DNA of 64,000 nt, taken from NCBI GenBank assembly GCA_963691655.1, contig CAVNUY010000015.1:1-64000 (forward strand), in the 5' to 3' direction. Below the pieces are notes generated by a model. That model saw only the letters and a list, made by a program, of their open reading frames with translations. It did not search any database and had not been told where the DNA came from. Position numbers and translations under genes: made by a program. The DNA comes from Toxonevra muliebris (Eukaryota; Arthropoda; Insecta; Diptera; Pallopteridae). Of this stretch, positions 11,421-23,899 are shown piece by piece; the first letter of the stretch is position 1; each line of letters opens with the position of its first letter.

Positions 11421-12090
11421 TGAGCTGAAAAGCAAATCCCACACTTTTCTGCTTTCAATGCTTTGTGCTGCAACACTATCAACGTATGGCAAAAGTTGAG
11501 AGTTGTTCAACTTCTTGCCTTATTTCTACGTGTACGTTGTGTAATGGAATATATTTTTTAAATTAAATTTTTCAGTCCATCTTCATCATCATAAGTTTTG
11601 CGTGAAATTCATGGTTACTTAGGACTTCTACTAACAAAATAAATAAGTTTCACGCCTCAGCATATCCTTGTTTGTGCTTGGTTAATGGGCGAACAATTAT
11701 ACTTTTGAAGTATAGACTCGAGATGGGCGCATGAGTACTTTTTGACTCACGCATGCGCACGACTTTGGAAATACTACTCACGCACACTCCCATTTAAAAA
11801 AAATTCACGCATGTTCACGCACATTGAAATTTTTCCAAAAAATTTCACGTACGTTTACGCACGCAAACTTTTTATTGTTAAATTTTTATTTATGTAAATA
11901 AAAAATAAAATGCCAGATTTCGAATTTGCAAAATTCTTAGGTGAAGAAAAACACAGGGTTGATTTTTAAGAAATTGTGAATTATAACGACGTCACACAGT
12001 GTGAGGAGTGCGGCCAAAATCGATAAAAAATTAAATATAATATTAAATTAAAAAGTAATAATGCAATAAAGTCGCTGACTAAGGCAATAC
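11421..12090. other. Intronic stretch, no gene seen
   Basis: Contains several local ACGCA/CGCAC-rich short repeats around 11730-11860, for example CACGCATGTTCACGCACA. No coding signal or RNA gene recognised. Confidence 0.45.
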
Positions 12091-12358
12091 GAGGAGGTTC
12101 GGGTTCGATTCCCGTCTTCGTCTGGTGGTTAATTTTCATTACTTTCTTATATTCACTATCAATATGAAGTGTATGAGAATTATAAGATAGTGTACAAGTA
12201 CACACATTGGTTGGTAATGGCAAAACTACCAAGCCGATAAAAAATTGCCACACCGCCGTTCGGAATCGGCGTTAAACTGTAGGTCCAACTATGTGGTATC
12301 ACAATGGGCCGTTTAGGCCTAAGTGTGTCTCTCGACAGCCACTCCAACCTAACCTAAC
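12091..12358 (+). mobile_element. SINE-like element with 12-bp target duplication
   Basis: The direct repeat ctaaggcaatac occurs at 12079-12090 and 12359-12370 and flanks this 268-bp unit. Near the 5' end is a canonical pol III B box, GGTTCGATTCC (12102-12112), with no convincing A box, so the tRNA-related head may be truncated. The 3' end is a short (CCTAA)n run. A second, partial copy of the 3' part is at 28950-29060. Together these point to a SINE moved by a LINE machinery. Confidence 0.75.
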
Positions 12359-12370
12359 CTAAGGCAATAC

Positions 12371-13574
12371 AAAAATAATTTTTTTAAAATTTTGATTAAC
12401 ACGGCCAAACGACGCTGTTAAACTCGTAACTTTATTTAAAAAAAAAATTACTAACATGCTATTATTTCATTTTTTTTTTTTTTTGCTTAGTTAGTTAAGC
12501 TTTGCTTAAATCTTATATTTTGAAAATGGGGCAAGTTTGGAATTTTCTGAAAGCCTAAGGTTTATGAAAGAGAGTTGGTAAATAGTTTAAAAATAAATTT
12601 TGGATAAAAAGTTTGGTGGAGTAAAAAAAAACCCCCCAAAAAGCCCCTTGCTGTTATTCATACAGAACTATTAACGCAAATATGTAGAATGATAATTAAA
12701 AATTTTATCTGCATCTATCTGCACTTTTTTGTTTTATTACATTTTTTTATTGGCACCTTCATTAAAAAACAAGAGCAATTTTCTACGTTTGGCAGCAGCC
12801 TCAAGTACACAAAGAGACTTGCTGCTGTTGAAAAATTTTTTACAAATCATATACATAAGGAAAGACCTGAAACATGTTATTAGCTAAATTTGTAAAAAGT
12901 GGTCTAAAGCTAGAAGGTTGAAAGTGAGGTTTTAGGAAAAGAATTATGTTTGGCTTGACTCAAATTTTTACTTGGATTTAGATGACATAAGATTCTTTTT
13001 TTTAAGTTTCTTTATATATTAACCTTGCACCAGTGGCGGTAGGCATCAAGTTCGGAATGAACAAAACGTCGACGAATAAAAAACTTACTTAGAGCATATC
13101 CGCATCAGAATATAACAACTGATACAATAAGAGTACAACCGGAAAATACAAATAATACGAACGGCAAGTCTTTCTCAATTAACTTATGACTTAGATTTAT
13201 CGGTGAGAAAATACAACGTTTAATGATCAGCTGTGAATTCAACCCACTCTAATTGCTTTTCAAGCTACAACAGACTGAAGAAAGCAAAAAATTAATTACT
13301 TCCATACCCAGTTGCTACTTTAGAAGTCTCAGCTGAAGTTAATTTACAAGATTTGCTTAACGAGAGAAGCCAAATGAAGCAGAAATTAGTTAAGACTCGG
13401 ATATAGATTTGGAATATTTTATTTCAAGTAAGTCTATAGATGAAAGTAAATGAAATTGTTTAATATATAATGAAATAAATATGTGCCTACAAAACGAAAC
13501 ATGCTTATTCTTTCACAGATTTGTGTGGAAAGCGGGTGCGGCAGTAATCGGATTATACCTCCTTTTTGCAATGG
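12371..13574. other. Intronic stretch, no gene seen
   Basis: AT-rich, with homopolymer runs. The plus frame at 12689-12883 shows no domain I can name. Possibly decayed transposon sequence. Confidence 0.4.
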
Positions 13575-14370
13575 TTATAAGCAGGGACCGAAAATAATAA
13601 TTATTTTTAAATATTTAAATGAAAAAATCAACGTGTTCCACATATCGTAGAACAATGTCGAGTACACCAAATTGATAATGATTGCATGGTCAGTTGGAAT
13701 CAGAAATTTTTATTCTGAGCATTCCCACCAAAAATTAAAAATAATTTTTGCCTGTTGATTTTTAATTTTTTTGATTTTTATCTGTTTGCTCAGAAATAAT
13801 AATTATTTTCTGATTTTTTTTTATGTTCAGGAAAAAAATCATTATTTGATTTTTGTATTTTTCATTGAAACAAAAAATCAAATCGTTGCGCAACTTTATG
13901 GTTTTAAGCTAGGTCGTAAAATGTTTTCCGGGTTTTCATCTAAGAAAAAACTACAAGAACAAAAAGAAAAACAACAACAATAAAACCAACACTTCGTTAT
14001 TGTTGCTGACAAAAGTCACTTCCGCACTTTTTCTCCTGCAGCTTAACACTATGTATACAGACAAGCGGTACTTTGTGCAAAAAACAACAACACAAATAAT
14101 CGCATGAATTTCGGTCTAACTGAATACACGATGTGCAAAGCTGTGCAACGATTTGTTTTTTTGTTTCAATCAAAAATATAAAAATCAAATAATGATTTTT
14201 TTTTCCTGAACATAAAAAAACTCAGAAAATAATTATTATTTCTGAGCAAACAGATAAAAATCTAAAAATGATTATAATTTCTGAGCAAAGATTTTTACTG
14301 ATGATCAAATAAATAAAATTCAAGTAATAAGCATTAAATTTTGATTTTTTTCATACTGCTTATAATGATT
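13575..14370. mobile_element. Foldback/MITE-like inverted repeat
   Basis: Two inverted arms surround a central region. Left arm segments such as GTTTGCTCAGAAATAATAAT (13785-13804) recur inverted at 14236-14255, and AAATCATTATTTGATTTTTG (13837-13856) recurs inverted near 14173-14192. The outermost match TATAAGCAG lies at about 13577 and, inverted, at about 14357. No transposase is visible. The superfamily is not determined. Confidence 0.65.
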
Positions 14371-14442
14371 ACGGTACCTGGTTATAAGTATAAAATTTCC
14401 AAATAACGAATTATTATAGTTATATCTCACATAATGAGGGAG

Positions 14443-14498
14443 GTGGGCGTGGCCATGGCGGGATTAGGATTATTTTTACACCATATGTTTTTATAGCC
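14443..14498 (+). repeat. Left copy of a dispersed inverted pair
   Basis: The segment running from GTGGGCGTGG to CACCATATGTTTTTATAGCC recurs inverted at 16172-16223 with a few mismatches. The mariner at 15364-16045 lies between the copies. At 14620-14660 the sequence also resembles the start region of a mariner gene, so this may be the edge of an older relative. Confidence 0.55.
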
Positions 14499-15363
14499 AA
14501 AAAATTCATATGTGCAAGATTTCATCGCTATATTTCACGAATATTCGAGGAATGGGTTTTTTAACTTTTCTGTGCGTGTTCACACGTGTCACGTTAAATT
14601 CATGCCACGCGCCGATCTTTACTATAGACAAAAATCTGTTAACGCTTTTTCTTCACTTTTTGGATTTTTGTATTCTTTTATCTTTTACAATAAATTATTG
14701 TTTTTTTTTTAGTAAAAAAAAGCAATTACCTTAGATGATCATTTCTACACATATATTTTTGACCTGACACCAAAGGAAAAAATCTTTTAAAAAAATAGCA
14801 TAAGCACGAAATTTCAAATGTTCGGTAATCAAAAAATAAGAAAAATACTTGACAGAACTGAATATATACGTGTCATTCCATATTATATTTACAATTAAAA
14901 ATTTAAATCGCCCCAAACATTTTTTTGTCATGTATGGGATACAAAATGAATCGACCCTTATTTTTTTCTTTCAACATGATATGCAAAATTTTCGAGTTAC
15001 GAATATTTAAACATTTGAAGTGTAAAAAAATCAAATGTTTTTTGTAATCGTGTAGTTCGTAAGTGATTTTATAAAAAGTAACGTAATTTTCAGGAAAGGT
15101 TCGCGATAAGTCGAATAAATAAAAAATTTTCATATTATTTTAATAAAACAAATGAGCAAATGTTGTAAACAAATTGCATTTACAAAAAATGGGACTCTTT
15201 TAAATCGTCTTTTCAATTACTAAAATATTTGTCTTAGTACCTAGAATGCCTCATAAAAATTTCAGAGTGGACCGTCCAGAAGTTTTCAAAATATAAATAA
15301 TTGTTTATAGTCGCTTCGGCCTTGAGCGCGTAATAACGCACCGCACAGTGTAACATTACCATA
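14499..15363. other. AT-rich stretch between inverted copies
   Basis: Several short open frames on both strands (14510-14734, 14731-14931 and 14903-15133) show no domain. No RNA gene or regulatory signal recognised. Confidence 0.45.
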
Positions 15364-16045
15364 CATTCTGTCAAATAAGTACCCGGAAATTCTCATTTTA
15401 AATTTTCCCTCTGAGAATATTTCAAAAAAATTTTTTTCCCAAGTTGGCACAACTGTCAACCACTATTCTGTGCATTTTTATTGCTATGTGTCATTTAGTT
15501 TGGTTACGGCGTCATTAAGAACAAGTCAACCTTTTGTGTGCGTTGCGATTTCGGTTTCGGCTCATTTTTGGCGCGCCATTCCGATGATTGTTGACTTGTT
15601 TGCATGTCGTACTCGAAAACCCATGTCTCGTCACCAGTTATGATGCGTTCGATGAACGTTGGATCGGAATTTACGCGTTCAAGCATGTCTTCAGCCACCT
15701 TACTGCGATTCACTTTTTGAAGAAAATTCAGATCTTTTGGCACCAATCGCGCTGAGACTTTCCGCATACCCAAAACATGTCGTTTTGGCACAAGAAATTT
15801 CGTTTGAAACACAAAATTTCACACAAACTCTTTGTTCGATATTTTTATCCATAGTAAAAATCGCAACGCACACAAAAGGTTGACTTGTTTTTAATGATGC
15901 CGTAACCAAACTAAATGACACATAGCAATAAAAATTCACAGAATAGTGGTTGACAGTTGTGCCAACCTGGGAAAACATTTTTTTTGAAATATTCTCAGAG
16001 GGAAAATTTAAAATGAGAATTTCCGGGTACTTATTTGACAGAATG
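15364..16045 (-). mobile_element. Internally deleted mariner with about 187-bp terminal inverted repeats
   Basis: TA dinucleotides flank the element (15362-15363 and 16046-16047). The ends begin CATTCTGTCAAATAAGTACC. The arms 15364-15552 and 15859-16045 are near-perfect inverted copies, unusually long for mariner. Between them on the minus strand are the first about 20 residues of a mariner transposase (MDKNIEQRVCVKFCVSNEIS), then in another frame a middle part with VSARLVPKDLNFLQK and the catalytic-region motif IITGDETWV, running straight into the other arm. The rest of the protein is missing, so the copy can only move in trans. Confidence 0.88.
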
Positions 16046-16171
16046 TACAATCGGTAGCCAAAACTAGAAAAAACTGTTATAGATACAATTTTGCACATAA
16101 AGCTATTTTCCCTTTAAAAATATGTTGTCAAAAAATTAACTTAATCCGACCACGGCACATATTAATTTGTT

Positions 16172-16223
16172 GGCCATAAAAACATATGGTGCAAAAATAA
16201 ACTTAATCCCGCTACGGCCACGG
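16172..16223 (-). repeat. Right copy of a dispersed inverted pair
   Basis: Inverted match of 14443-14498 (GGCCATAAAAACATATGGTG and the following AATCCCGCTACGGCC). See that entry. Confidence 0.55.
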
Positions 16224-16972
16224 AAATTACCAAGGCGGTAGTCTGCTGATATGAGTTCGAAAATATTAATATATTTTCTTAGAAATAAAATTAACTCCCA
16301 TTACCACCAACATCTTCTGGAAGCGGTGATTTTCAATAGTGTTAAAATTAATAAACCTAGTCTTACAAACTCAACGCCAAAGCGAATGGAAGAAAATATA
16401 AGGAATAAGGGTGGTCAAACGTTTTACTAAATTTGTAATAGTCCCTTTTAGTGTCCGACCGATTATTCGGCTTCGGCTATTCGTCCCAAAATTGCATCAT
16501 CGGAGTCGGCTTCGCCAAAAAATGGCCGAAGCCGAAGATTATAATATACTTTTTTATAATAATTTTTAATATAGATTGGCAGTTAGAATTTATACAAATA
16601 AATAAATGTGAAGTGGTTTTATAAAGTACTAGCTGGGCTTCGTCAAGCTTCGTTGTCCGGACCTGGCAAAGTAGTGAAAAAATTACAACAACTAAAACTT
16701 TTGCAAGAGATATATCTATATGAGCGTGACAGTCTCCGATCAAAATCGAATCATTGCACTAATCATTTATATCATTTACATGAGTAGTTCCACTTCCACG
16801 TGTTTAATGGTGTCAACATTTTTCTCAGTTATTGCTATCAACATCCCATCTTAACATACAAACCTTCATCATCTTTCTTACTATGGCTCTCTAATAACTA
16901 TCAACATACATCCTTTACAACTAAATTTGTATTGCTTGCCTTACTATGGTTCTCCTTATCGCTGCCTTAATT
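16224..16972. other. Intronic stretch with one hAT end
   Basis: No gene recognised. It holds the single hAT-like end described at 16449-16560. Confidence 0.5.
16449..16560 (+). mobile_element. Solo end of a hAT family
   Basis: Starts TAGTGTCCGACCGATTATTC and continues with GGCTTCGGC-type repeats. This matches the terminal region of the complete element at 42749-43782. The opposite end was not found nearby, so it is a fragment. Confidence 0.65.
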
Positions 16973-17146
16973 TGCTAAAGCCCTAACACGCATTTTTCAG
17001 GAGAATTTCGAGAATTTGTAATTTAAACAAAAAGGAAAGATTGCAAGTTTTCAGTGTAGGTTTCTAAAATTTTCGGAACAGGGTACATTTTTTATCATAA
17101 TCCATCGAAAACTCTATACTGAAAAATGGATGTTAGGGCCTTAGCA
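16973..17146. mobile_element. Short MITE
   Basis: The ends are inverted copies: TTGCTAAAGCCCTAACACGC with ATTTTTCAG at the left, and CTGAAAAATGGATGTTAGGG with CCTTAGCA at the right. It is about 174 bp. A related single end (AATGTGTGTTAGGGCCTTA) lies at 29889-29907. Confidence 0.7.
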
Positions 17147-18454
17147 AAAAAAGGCAGAGAAGCATTTCCTTTGTATGCCAAAAAACTTCCACATTCTGCC
17201 CAACAACTACTACTAACCATCCCCCTTCACACACAAAAATGCCAGTGTGTTCTTTGCAATGGTTTCTCAGGTATACAGTTTCAAGCATTTTCTTTGCATT
17301 GGCGGTGTCACGCATATTTTGTTTATTCGATTCATTTTTTCTTTCTACCATTTTCCATTGGCAATCAAAGCTCTCTAACCACAAATAATTTAGGAAATAT
17401 ACCTTATAAAACCCAGGTGGAACAGTCATCCAAGTCTACCCATACTTTACCCACCAAATTCTATTGGCAAATCATATTATCATTCCAAATCTTAGTACTG
17501 CACTACAAATAGTTTCTAAGATATGCAATAATGAAAATTCAGGCTATATGGAAAGTTCCTCGCCGTCTTTTTCAGTTTTTAGGTAGAAATACCTCTTAAT
17601 CAATGCAGTCGCGAAATTTTTATTTTGTTTGCTCATCGGTAATTGGTATCATACATCAGTGTCACAAATTTGTAAAAAAAAAATTGGTATTTACAAGTCA
17701 TACAAAAATTTCGTGAAACGTAATTTTTTTACACTTATAATCTACAAGTACTCTCTTACAATTTTTCTTGCCTCTTATTACAAATTTGTGAGTTGTAACT
17801 TATGAAACGAAAAATGGTTTTACACATTTGTAATTGTAATTCACAAGCACAAATTTGTAATTGTATTTGGTGAAATAAGGTACAGATGAGGATTTAGGAA
17901 GTGTATAACGGCTAAACGACTATGTAGTTTTTTATCAGTTTTTAAGTAAGTCCACTAGGGATTTGATTAAAGCTAGTAAAAAATGTTGAGTCCAATTTTT
18001 AGTTTGCAAACTATTCCTTTTGGATTAAATCACAAACGAATCATATTTTTGGATCTTCAAATTTTCAATAAGGATCTCGAACCAAAAAATTAAATTCTCA
18101 AATCAAGAAAATTCGTAAACAAATTAAAAATAATATCCCAAAACAAAGATTTTTGGTTTTTTAGCTAAATTTGTGAGTTTTATGTTAAAAATAAACTATA
18201 CAACTCTTGTTGAAACGCCCTTTATATATAGATATTACATCCATCCTCATCTGAATATATGTATACATATTCCCAACAAACATTGATGCAACCTTTTGAA
18301 AATTTCAACTACGATATTTTTTTAGATCAAGTATATTTTTAAATTGACATCAATGTACAACCATTTAGTATTGTTATCTACATGGATGCGGCTTGCTTTT
18401 AATTACTGCAGCAAGTTAATTACTTAAATTTATAAACATTTCGTTTATTGAAGT
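17147..18454. other. Intronic stretch, no gene seen
   Basis: The open frame at 17126-17512 overlaps the MITE end and has no domain. Repeated ACAAATTTGTAA-type words between 17660 and 17870, in both orientations, suggest another decayed inverted-repeat element. Confidence 0.4.
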
Positions 18455-19110
18455 GAAATTTCTTTAGCAGGGCAGTGAATTGAAAATTTTGCAACGGAAA
18501 GTCTGTTTTTACATACTCCGGATTGTGGCCGATTTTTCTCACCTACTTTTGCATATTTTCTTTTGTTATCTTGTTCCATCGGCGACAGCTTTTATTCACA
18601 ACCATGTCGACCGATCGATTTTGTATTTATATTAGCTTTTTTGTTATTCATTTTAAATGAGTACAACAGAGGTACAAAACTTGCAAAAGGCAAACGTTGT
18701 ATCGTTTAAAATCCTTCGTACAACCGATTTTAACTCGTTCACTTTCGTCTCCCGTCCCTCACCAATAAACAGAAAATCGATGAGAGAAATCTGGCAGAAA
18801 TCGGTGTGTGTAAAAGCAGACAAACGAGCGTTTATTACACTCAAAAGAAACTAATAAGAAACGAAGTTATGCTGTTGTAAGAGTTTAACGAAACGAAGTC
18901 ATATGGGGATCGGCTACATACAATCAAGCAGTTTTATCTCAAGTGCTTTAGGAAGAGAGCTTGATTCCATATGGCTGAACTTTCCTCTCTTGTATAAAGA
19001 TCAACAGAAGAAAAGCAACAACAAAATAGAGAGAAGAAGACTGCAAAACTTAACAGAATATGTTATGTTTTCAAAATAAAGTTTCACTTCTACTGTGAGT
19101 GCTGTAGACA
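18455..19110. repeat. Repeat family A, copy 1
   Basis: Begins GAAGTGAAATTTCTTTAGCA and ends with TTTCACTTCTACTGTGAGTG, so the GAAGTGAAA ends are inverted. The same ends occur at 19908-20175 and a single end at 26595. No open frame of note. It looks like a non-autonomous DNA element with short inverted ends, but I could not fix a target duplication. Confidence 0.5.
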
Positions 19111-19904
19111 CATAATTTTTTTTTACAATTGCTAACATGCTTGAAATTTGTTATCAAGTTATGATCTCAATTTGTCAATGTTTGGCCTTTTATTAAAATC
19201 CCAATAATAATAACTTAGCTTAAATAAAAAACAATTAATATCAAGTTTTACAAAATTAAGTAGAAATGCTTATTGGGTTGCATTCTTCATAATATTATAA
19301 CCAGCCATTTTTCTTACTGCTGCTTCCGCCGCTCTTGTACTTTTCGCACATGTGGCATTCGAATGGTTTTGTTAAACGAAATTAATTGAGATCTCAATTT
19401 CTACAGCGTCTACAGCATCTTCGTTTTATTTTTATTATCAAAACCTGTTTTTTACATTCTTATATGATGTGTTTTTTAAAATTTTATAGAGTTATTAAAG
19501 ACGATATTGTTTTTTTTTTTTTGTTTCTGTGGTTGCCTCAAAGAATGAAACATAAACAAGCATGCTTGTTATGAATGCTTCATTTTCTTTTCGTAGAAAT
19601 TTATAAATGGAAAAAAATCAACTCTAGCGTTACATTATTTCTGTGATTAACCTTTCACTGCATGAGTTTTTATATCTCAAATGAAAATAATGCTTATCTG
19701 AAGGGAAATTGTCTCCTCAGATCAGAAATTTATTTCAAAACTAAATTTTTGAAATATGGACGAGCATAATATTAAAATTTGGTTAAAAAATAATAATAAT
19801 AATACTCCATACAACTATTATTAATTGATAAATGCGATTATTTTTAGTTAAAAATACATATAAATCCATTTTTGTTCTCGCTCTCACTCTCTTTTTCTTT
19901 TTTT
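19111..19904. other. Intronic stretch, no gene seen
   Basis: AT-rich, with a poly-T run at 19510-19521. No coding signal recognised. Confidence 0.4.
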
Positions 19905-19907
19905 TTT

Positions 19908-20175
19908 TTGAAGTGAAACTTTTTTAGCGGGACTTTCATAACACTCAAGGTGAATTTATTCCAGGTGAAGTTACCAGAAACCAATTCTTCTTCTTTTTTC
20001 GTGGTCAATATCATGGGCTGTCAAAATCATTGTTTACTTTTAATTATTTGTTTTCATTTGTTCTCCATTATGACCACAAACAACAAAAATGTGTTGTTTT
20101 CGGCGTGGTGAAATTTTTATAATCTTGATATCACCTTCTACATGATTTCACTTCTACTGTGAGTGACTGACACAT
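19908..20175. repeat. Repeat family A, copy 2
   Basis: Same terminal words as 18455-19110 (GAAGTGAAACTTTTTTAGCG and TTTCACTTCTACTGTGAGTG). It is shorter, about 270 bp, with a different interior. Confidence 0.5.
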
Positions 20176-20400
20176 AATTTTTTTTTATGAAGTTTTCGAG
20201 TGCAGCACTCGGTCGGTGCAACCGCCTTAGCTCCAGTATATTCTTGCTTATCAATCTAAGTAAGACTGCTACAATGAAATGCGTAATCTGCCAATTTTTG
20301 AAAAATTACCACATAATTGTGTATATGAGTGAATAGAGATGTTACGATGTAATTTTTTGAAATGTGCCTAATGCCGTCGCCTTTTACTTATTACTTAGGG

Positions 20401-21677
20401 CAGTGGTTCTCAAGTGGTGGGCGCGCCACCATGGGGGGCGTAGACAGATTTGAAGGGAGGCGCGGAGATATTTAAAAAAAAATAATATTTGAATACTCTG
20501 TAATGCACCGTAACCATAATTTTTAGTATTTAACATAATTTCTCTTTTCTTTCATATTATATCTGTGGTCAAAAGCAGTAACCGCTTAAGTCTGAAAATC
20601 TCATTTCGAGTAAACACGGTTTGAAGTTAAAGTATTGGTTGCCACTCTATGAAAGCGAATACTTTTCTTTTTTTATATCTTTTGTCTTAAAAAACATAGA
20701 ATTTCGGGGATTTCACGTACATGTGCATTGGAATAAGAAGAAAGCGATAGCATTTATAACTCAATTCTGTCTTAAGTCGACTTAAGCGTTTATTGGTTTA
20801 GACCACAGATATGTTGAAACCTACAATATGCTCCTTTTAGTTTAGCAGTTTCGATTTCCGATTTAAGGTATGCACACACAGTTGAGAATTTATCGGTGCG
20901 AATCCACAATATCTGCACATCTGCGATTTTGACGCATCATTTTTTTCGAACATTCACAGTTCTCCTCTTTTGTCGTCCCAAAAACGCAAACTGATGCGTT
21001 TTCATGCCAATAATTCACAAAATGAAAAAGAAGAGGAAGTGAAATGAGAAAAAGTAAGCAAAAAGAAAAACAAATTATTCTTTTATATTTAATTTAATAG
21101 TTAATTGAACTGGTAAAAATCTCAAAAATCTCTTATTTGCGGCAGAACGAAATTAAAATCAGCTGTTGCGATTTAAATGTAAAGAAATCAGCAGAGACGC
21201 ATCGAAAACGGTGCGAATTCGCACCGATAATAGTTTTAAACCGCAAAAATACGTCAAACTATTTATTAAAAAAAAAAATCGAATGTAAAATACCATTTGG
21301 TTAGTTTCTCGACTACCTTTTACTATCACAAACTTTAACATTAGAAATCACTTAATATAATTTATGATTGGCTCGATTTGTTAATTATTTGATTAATTTA
21401 TGCTAGGGAATTTCCAACTAAAACCTCACCATCCTAGTTTTCCTCACGAGGAACTATTCAACTACTAAATAATTTTACTAGCCTAGTTTATCTTTGATGC
21501 AAACTAACCAGAGCCTCATCCAATCTACGGAAAAACTAGAATTTTATCAAGGCGGGTATAATTTAATTAAAAAAGTAGTAAACCAGCATAAAAAACTGTT
21601 GTGTGAAAATCAAAGTAGGGGAGGTTTGCCACGAATTCGAAAAGGGGGCGTTGGATGGGTACAGTTGAGAACCGCTG
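20401..21677. mobile_element. Non-autonomous hAT element, 1277 bp
   Basis: Left end CAGTGGTTCTCAAGTGG, and right end on the minus strand CAGCGGTTCTCAACTGTACC. CAG(T/C)GGTTCTCAA is the classic hAT (Charlie-like) terminus. The flanks acttaggg (20393-20400) and ctttaggg (21678-21685) match at 6 of 8 bases, an aged 8-bp duplication. I see no transposase. The interior holds further repeats, including the palindrome GTGCGAATTCGCAC at about 21209. Confidence 0.82.
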
Positions 21678-21685
21678 CTTTAGGG

Positions 21686-23899
21686 AATCTAAAAATTGAA
21701 GCGAACATCAGAGTTTTTGAACATATGAAGGAGCTGCTACACTGTTTAGCATATTAAAATGTATCTAGTTAAAAAAGGACCACTTGTGATCCACTTCGCA
21801 GTGTGGGGTTAACTGATAGTTTGTAAATGAAAAGTAACACAGGAGTACAATTGAATTCTTTTTTTTAAGCTGGAAAGAAAAAAAAATTGTTTTAAGAGTA
21901 TTTGGGGCACTGATTCCAACTTTTTTGCTATATCAGCTTTTGGTTAGAAGTTATTGATATAAAATATTTTAAATGAAAAATAAGACTACATCTACGGGAG
22001 AACTCCGTATATAACATTTAATAATAAGGATATTAAGGATATGGTTTTTTCACTAAATTTCATTGTGTTTTATTTTTAAGCATGAGGTGGGCCCTGTGTC
22101 GAAACAGGTGGCCCTTCATAAATTTGGATTAAACAAATTTGAGCTTCGTACATATAATTAAAAATTGGCGATATCAATAATGTTCAGAATTCGTGCTTTG
22201 AATTTCGATGATCCCATCCGATTGATCAATCCGAAACTTTTTTTTTTTTAAATTTATTTTTAAAAGAAAGCTTGTCTTTTTTGCTACAAACACCCAAAAG
22301 AACAAAATGGAAAACCCTGTAGTTTTGAAGATACAAGACTTTATTGAACGCAAGACGCACACTTCGCGTCGCGCCAACTCTTTTTCCTACGAATTTGTAG
22401 TCCATTCGGTAGAGTAAAAATGCACCAAAAGTTAAATAAAATTGTGATTTACAAATTTCTCTATATAAATTAAAAATATTTATAATGAGAAAACGTTCAG
22501 AATCAAGTTTGAACGTTTGATTTGGTTGAATAGAAAAAAAGTTATGAGCTTTTGAATTGAGTGGTATAGTCGACGGAATTGAAAATTTAACCCTTTTTAA
22601 TCTTTTATAACTAAGAAAGGGGTGGGGTTAAAAATCTAATACTTGCAGGTTAAATTACAGTCATATAAGGAAATAAGTTTAGAAAGTATGAAATCGATCC
22701 AAGAACAACGAAAAAATTTGGGGTTTTTCAGGAATAATGCCCCATATATGTTTGGTAAATACTGTCCGCATTTGGTTGTTGAAGACATATGCGGTGAAAA
22801 TATTAACTTTTTGGTTACACAGTGAAGCTTGTTGTGAGACCGTCATAATTCGCTAACCGTCCAAGAAGCAACACACAATGGCGCAGGCATCCGCTGCATC
22901 TGCTTCATTAAATTAAATTTCCTATTCTGTTTATTTTAGTTTTTCTATTTAGAGTGCGCTAACGAAGAAGAAACGGCCAAGTGCGTTCTATGGTTCTACG
23001 TGAGATTTAACACTGAAGATGTACAGGCTGAATTAACATCAGCAGCTAACTAAAATGCAGTACAGTACTGGCTACCTTATCGCACAATCCCTAGGACGAG
23101 CCTGAAGTAATCCCTATGATATATTTCTGGTCAGAAATAGTAAAACAATTTTACCGAATGACATTTGACTGACGCATAAGCATCGTCTACCCCCATCTTC
23201 GGATCTCTCAGTGTGTGTTCAAGTACTCTATGATTTCTGTTTTATGAATTGAAAGTTTGAGCCGATGCACATGAAAAATGGAGATTTTGGCGATTTCGTT
23301 ACCAACCCCAGTTTGATGATGAGATATATGATTCTGAAGAGGGTAATTAAAATTAATGCACTAACTAACAGTAAACAATTTGTATGAGTCATACTATTTT
23401 ATATAATTTTATACAATACTACATATTTAAAAATTCATATAATAGCAATTATAAATCTTTAATGTGTAATTAAATCCATTTTTAATCGTACATATTTTTG
23501 AATGTCATAATAAATTGTATGTCTTTTGAATAAATGTATTTAAAATAGGCAGGGCACGTCCACTTCATAAATTTTTGTGATTAGTGATAAAAAAAAATAA
23601 ATATACTGAAGCGACAAGCGGCTGTGGTACGAGAAGACCAACAGAATTATATATATATGTTGGTGGTATTTTATTAGTTTTTGAAAAATACGAAGTTGAT
23701 CGACGATTTGTAATAATATCCGTAATATGATTTGTAAAATTTTAAATTTCAGAAAAATCGGTGGGGATTGAGATGAAAAAAAAATTCCTTATATAAGGTA
23801 GCCAGGAATACAACCGCCAAGACGTTTGTCATTCTCTACGGATTTCGACATATAATTAAGCAAGTGCAAATCTGCTACGAATGCTAAACTTCATATGGA
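21686..23899. other. Intronic stretch, no gene seen
   Basis: Short frames at 22174-22377 (minus) and 22643-22825 (plus) have no recognisable domain. An imperfect hairpin GGGCCCTGT...ACAGGTGGCCC is at 22088-22109. No transposon ends clear enough to call. Confidence 0.4.

Noticed and set aside
12342..12362. CCTAA repeats as an interstitial telomere
   Set aside because: Only about three units and they sit inside a SINE with a 12-bp duplication, so they are its tail. Flies do not use TTAGG telomeres.
17126..17512. 128-codon frame
   Set aside because: Overlaps a MITE end, has no recognisable domain, and an equally open frame exists on the other strand.
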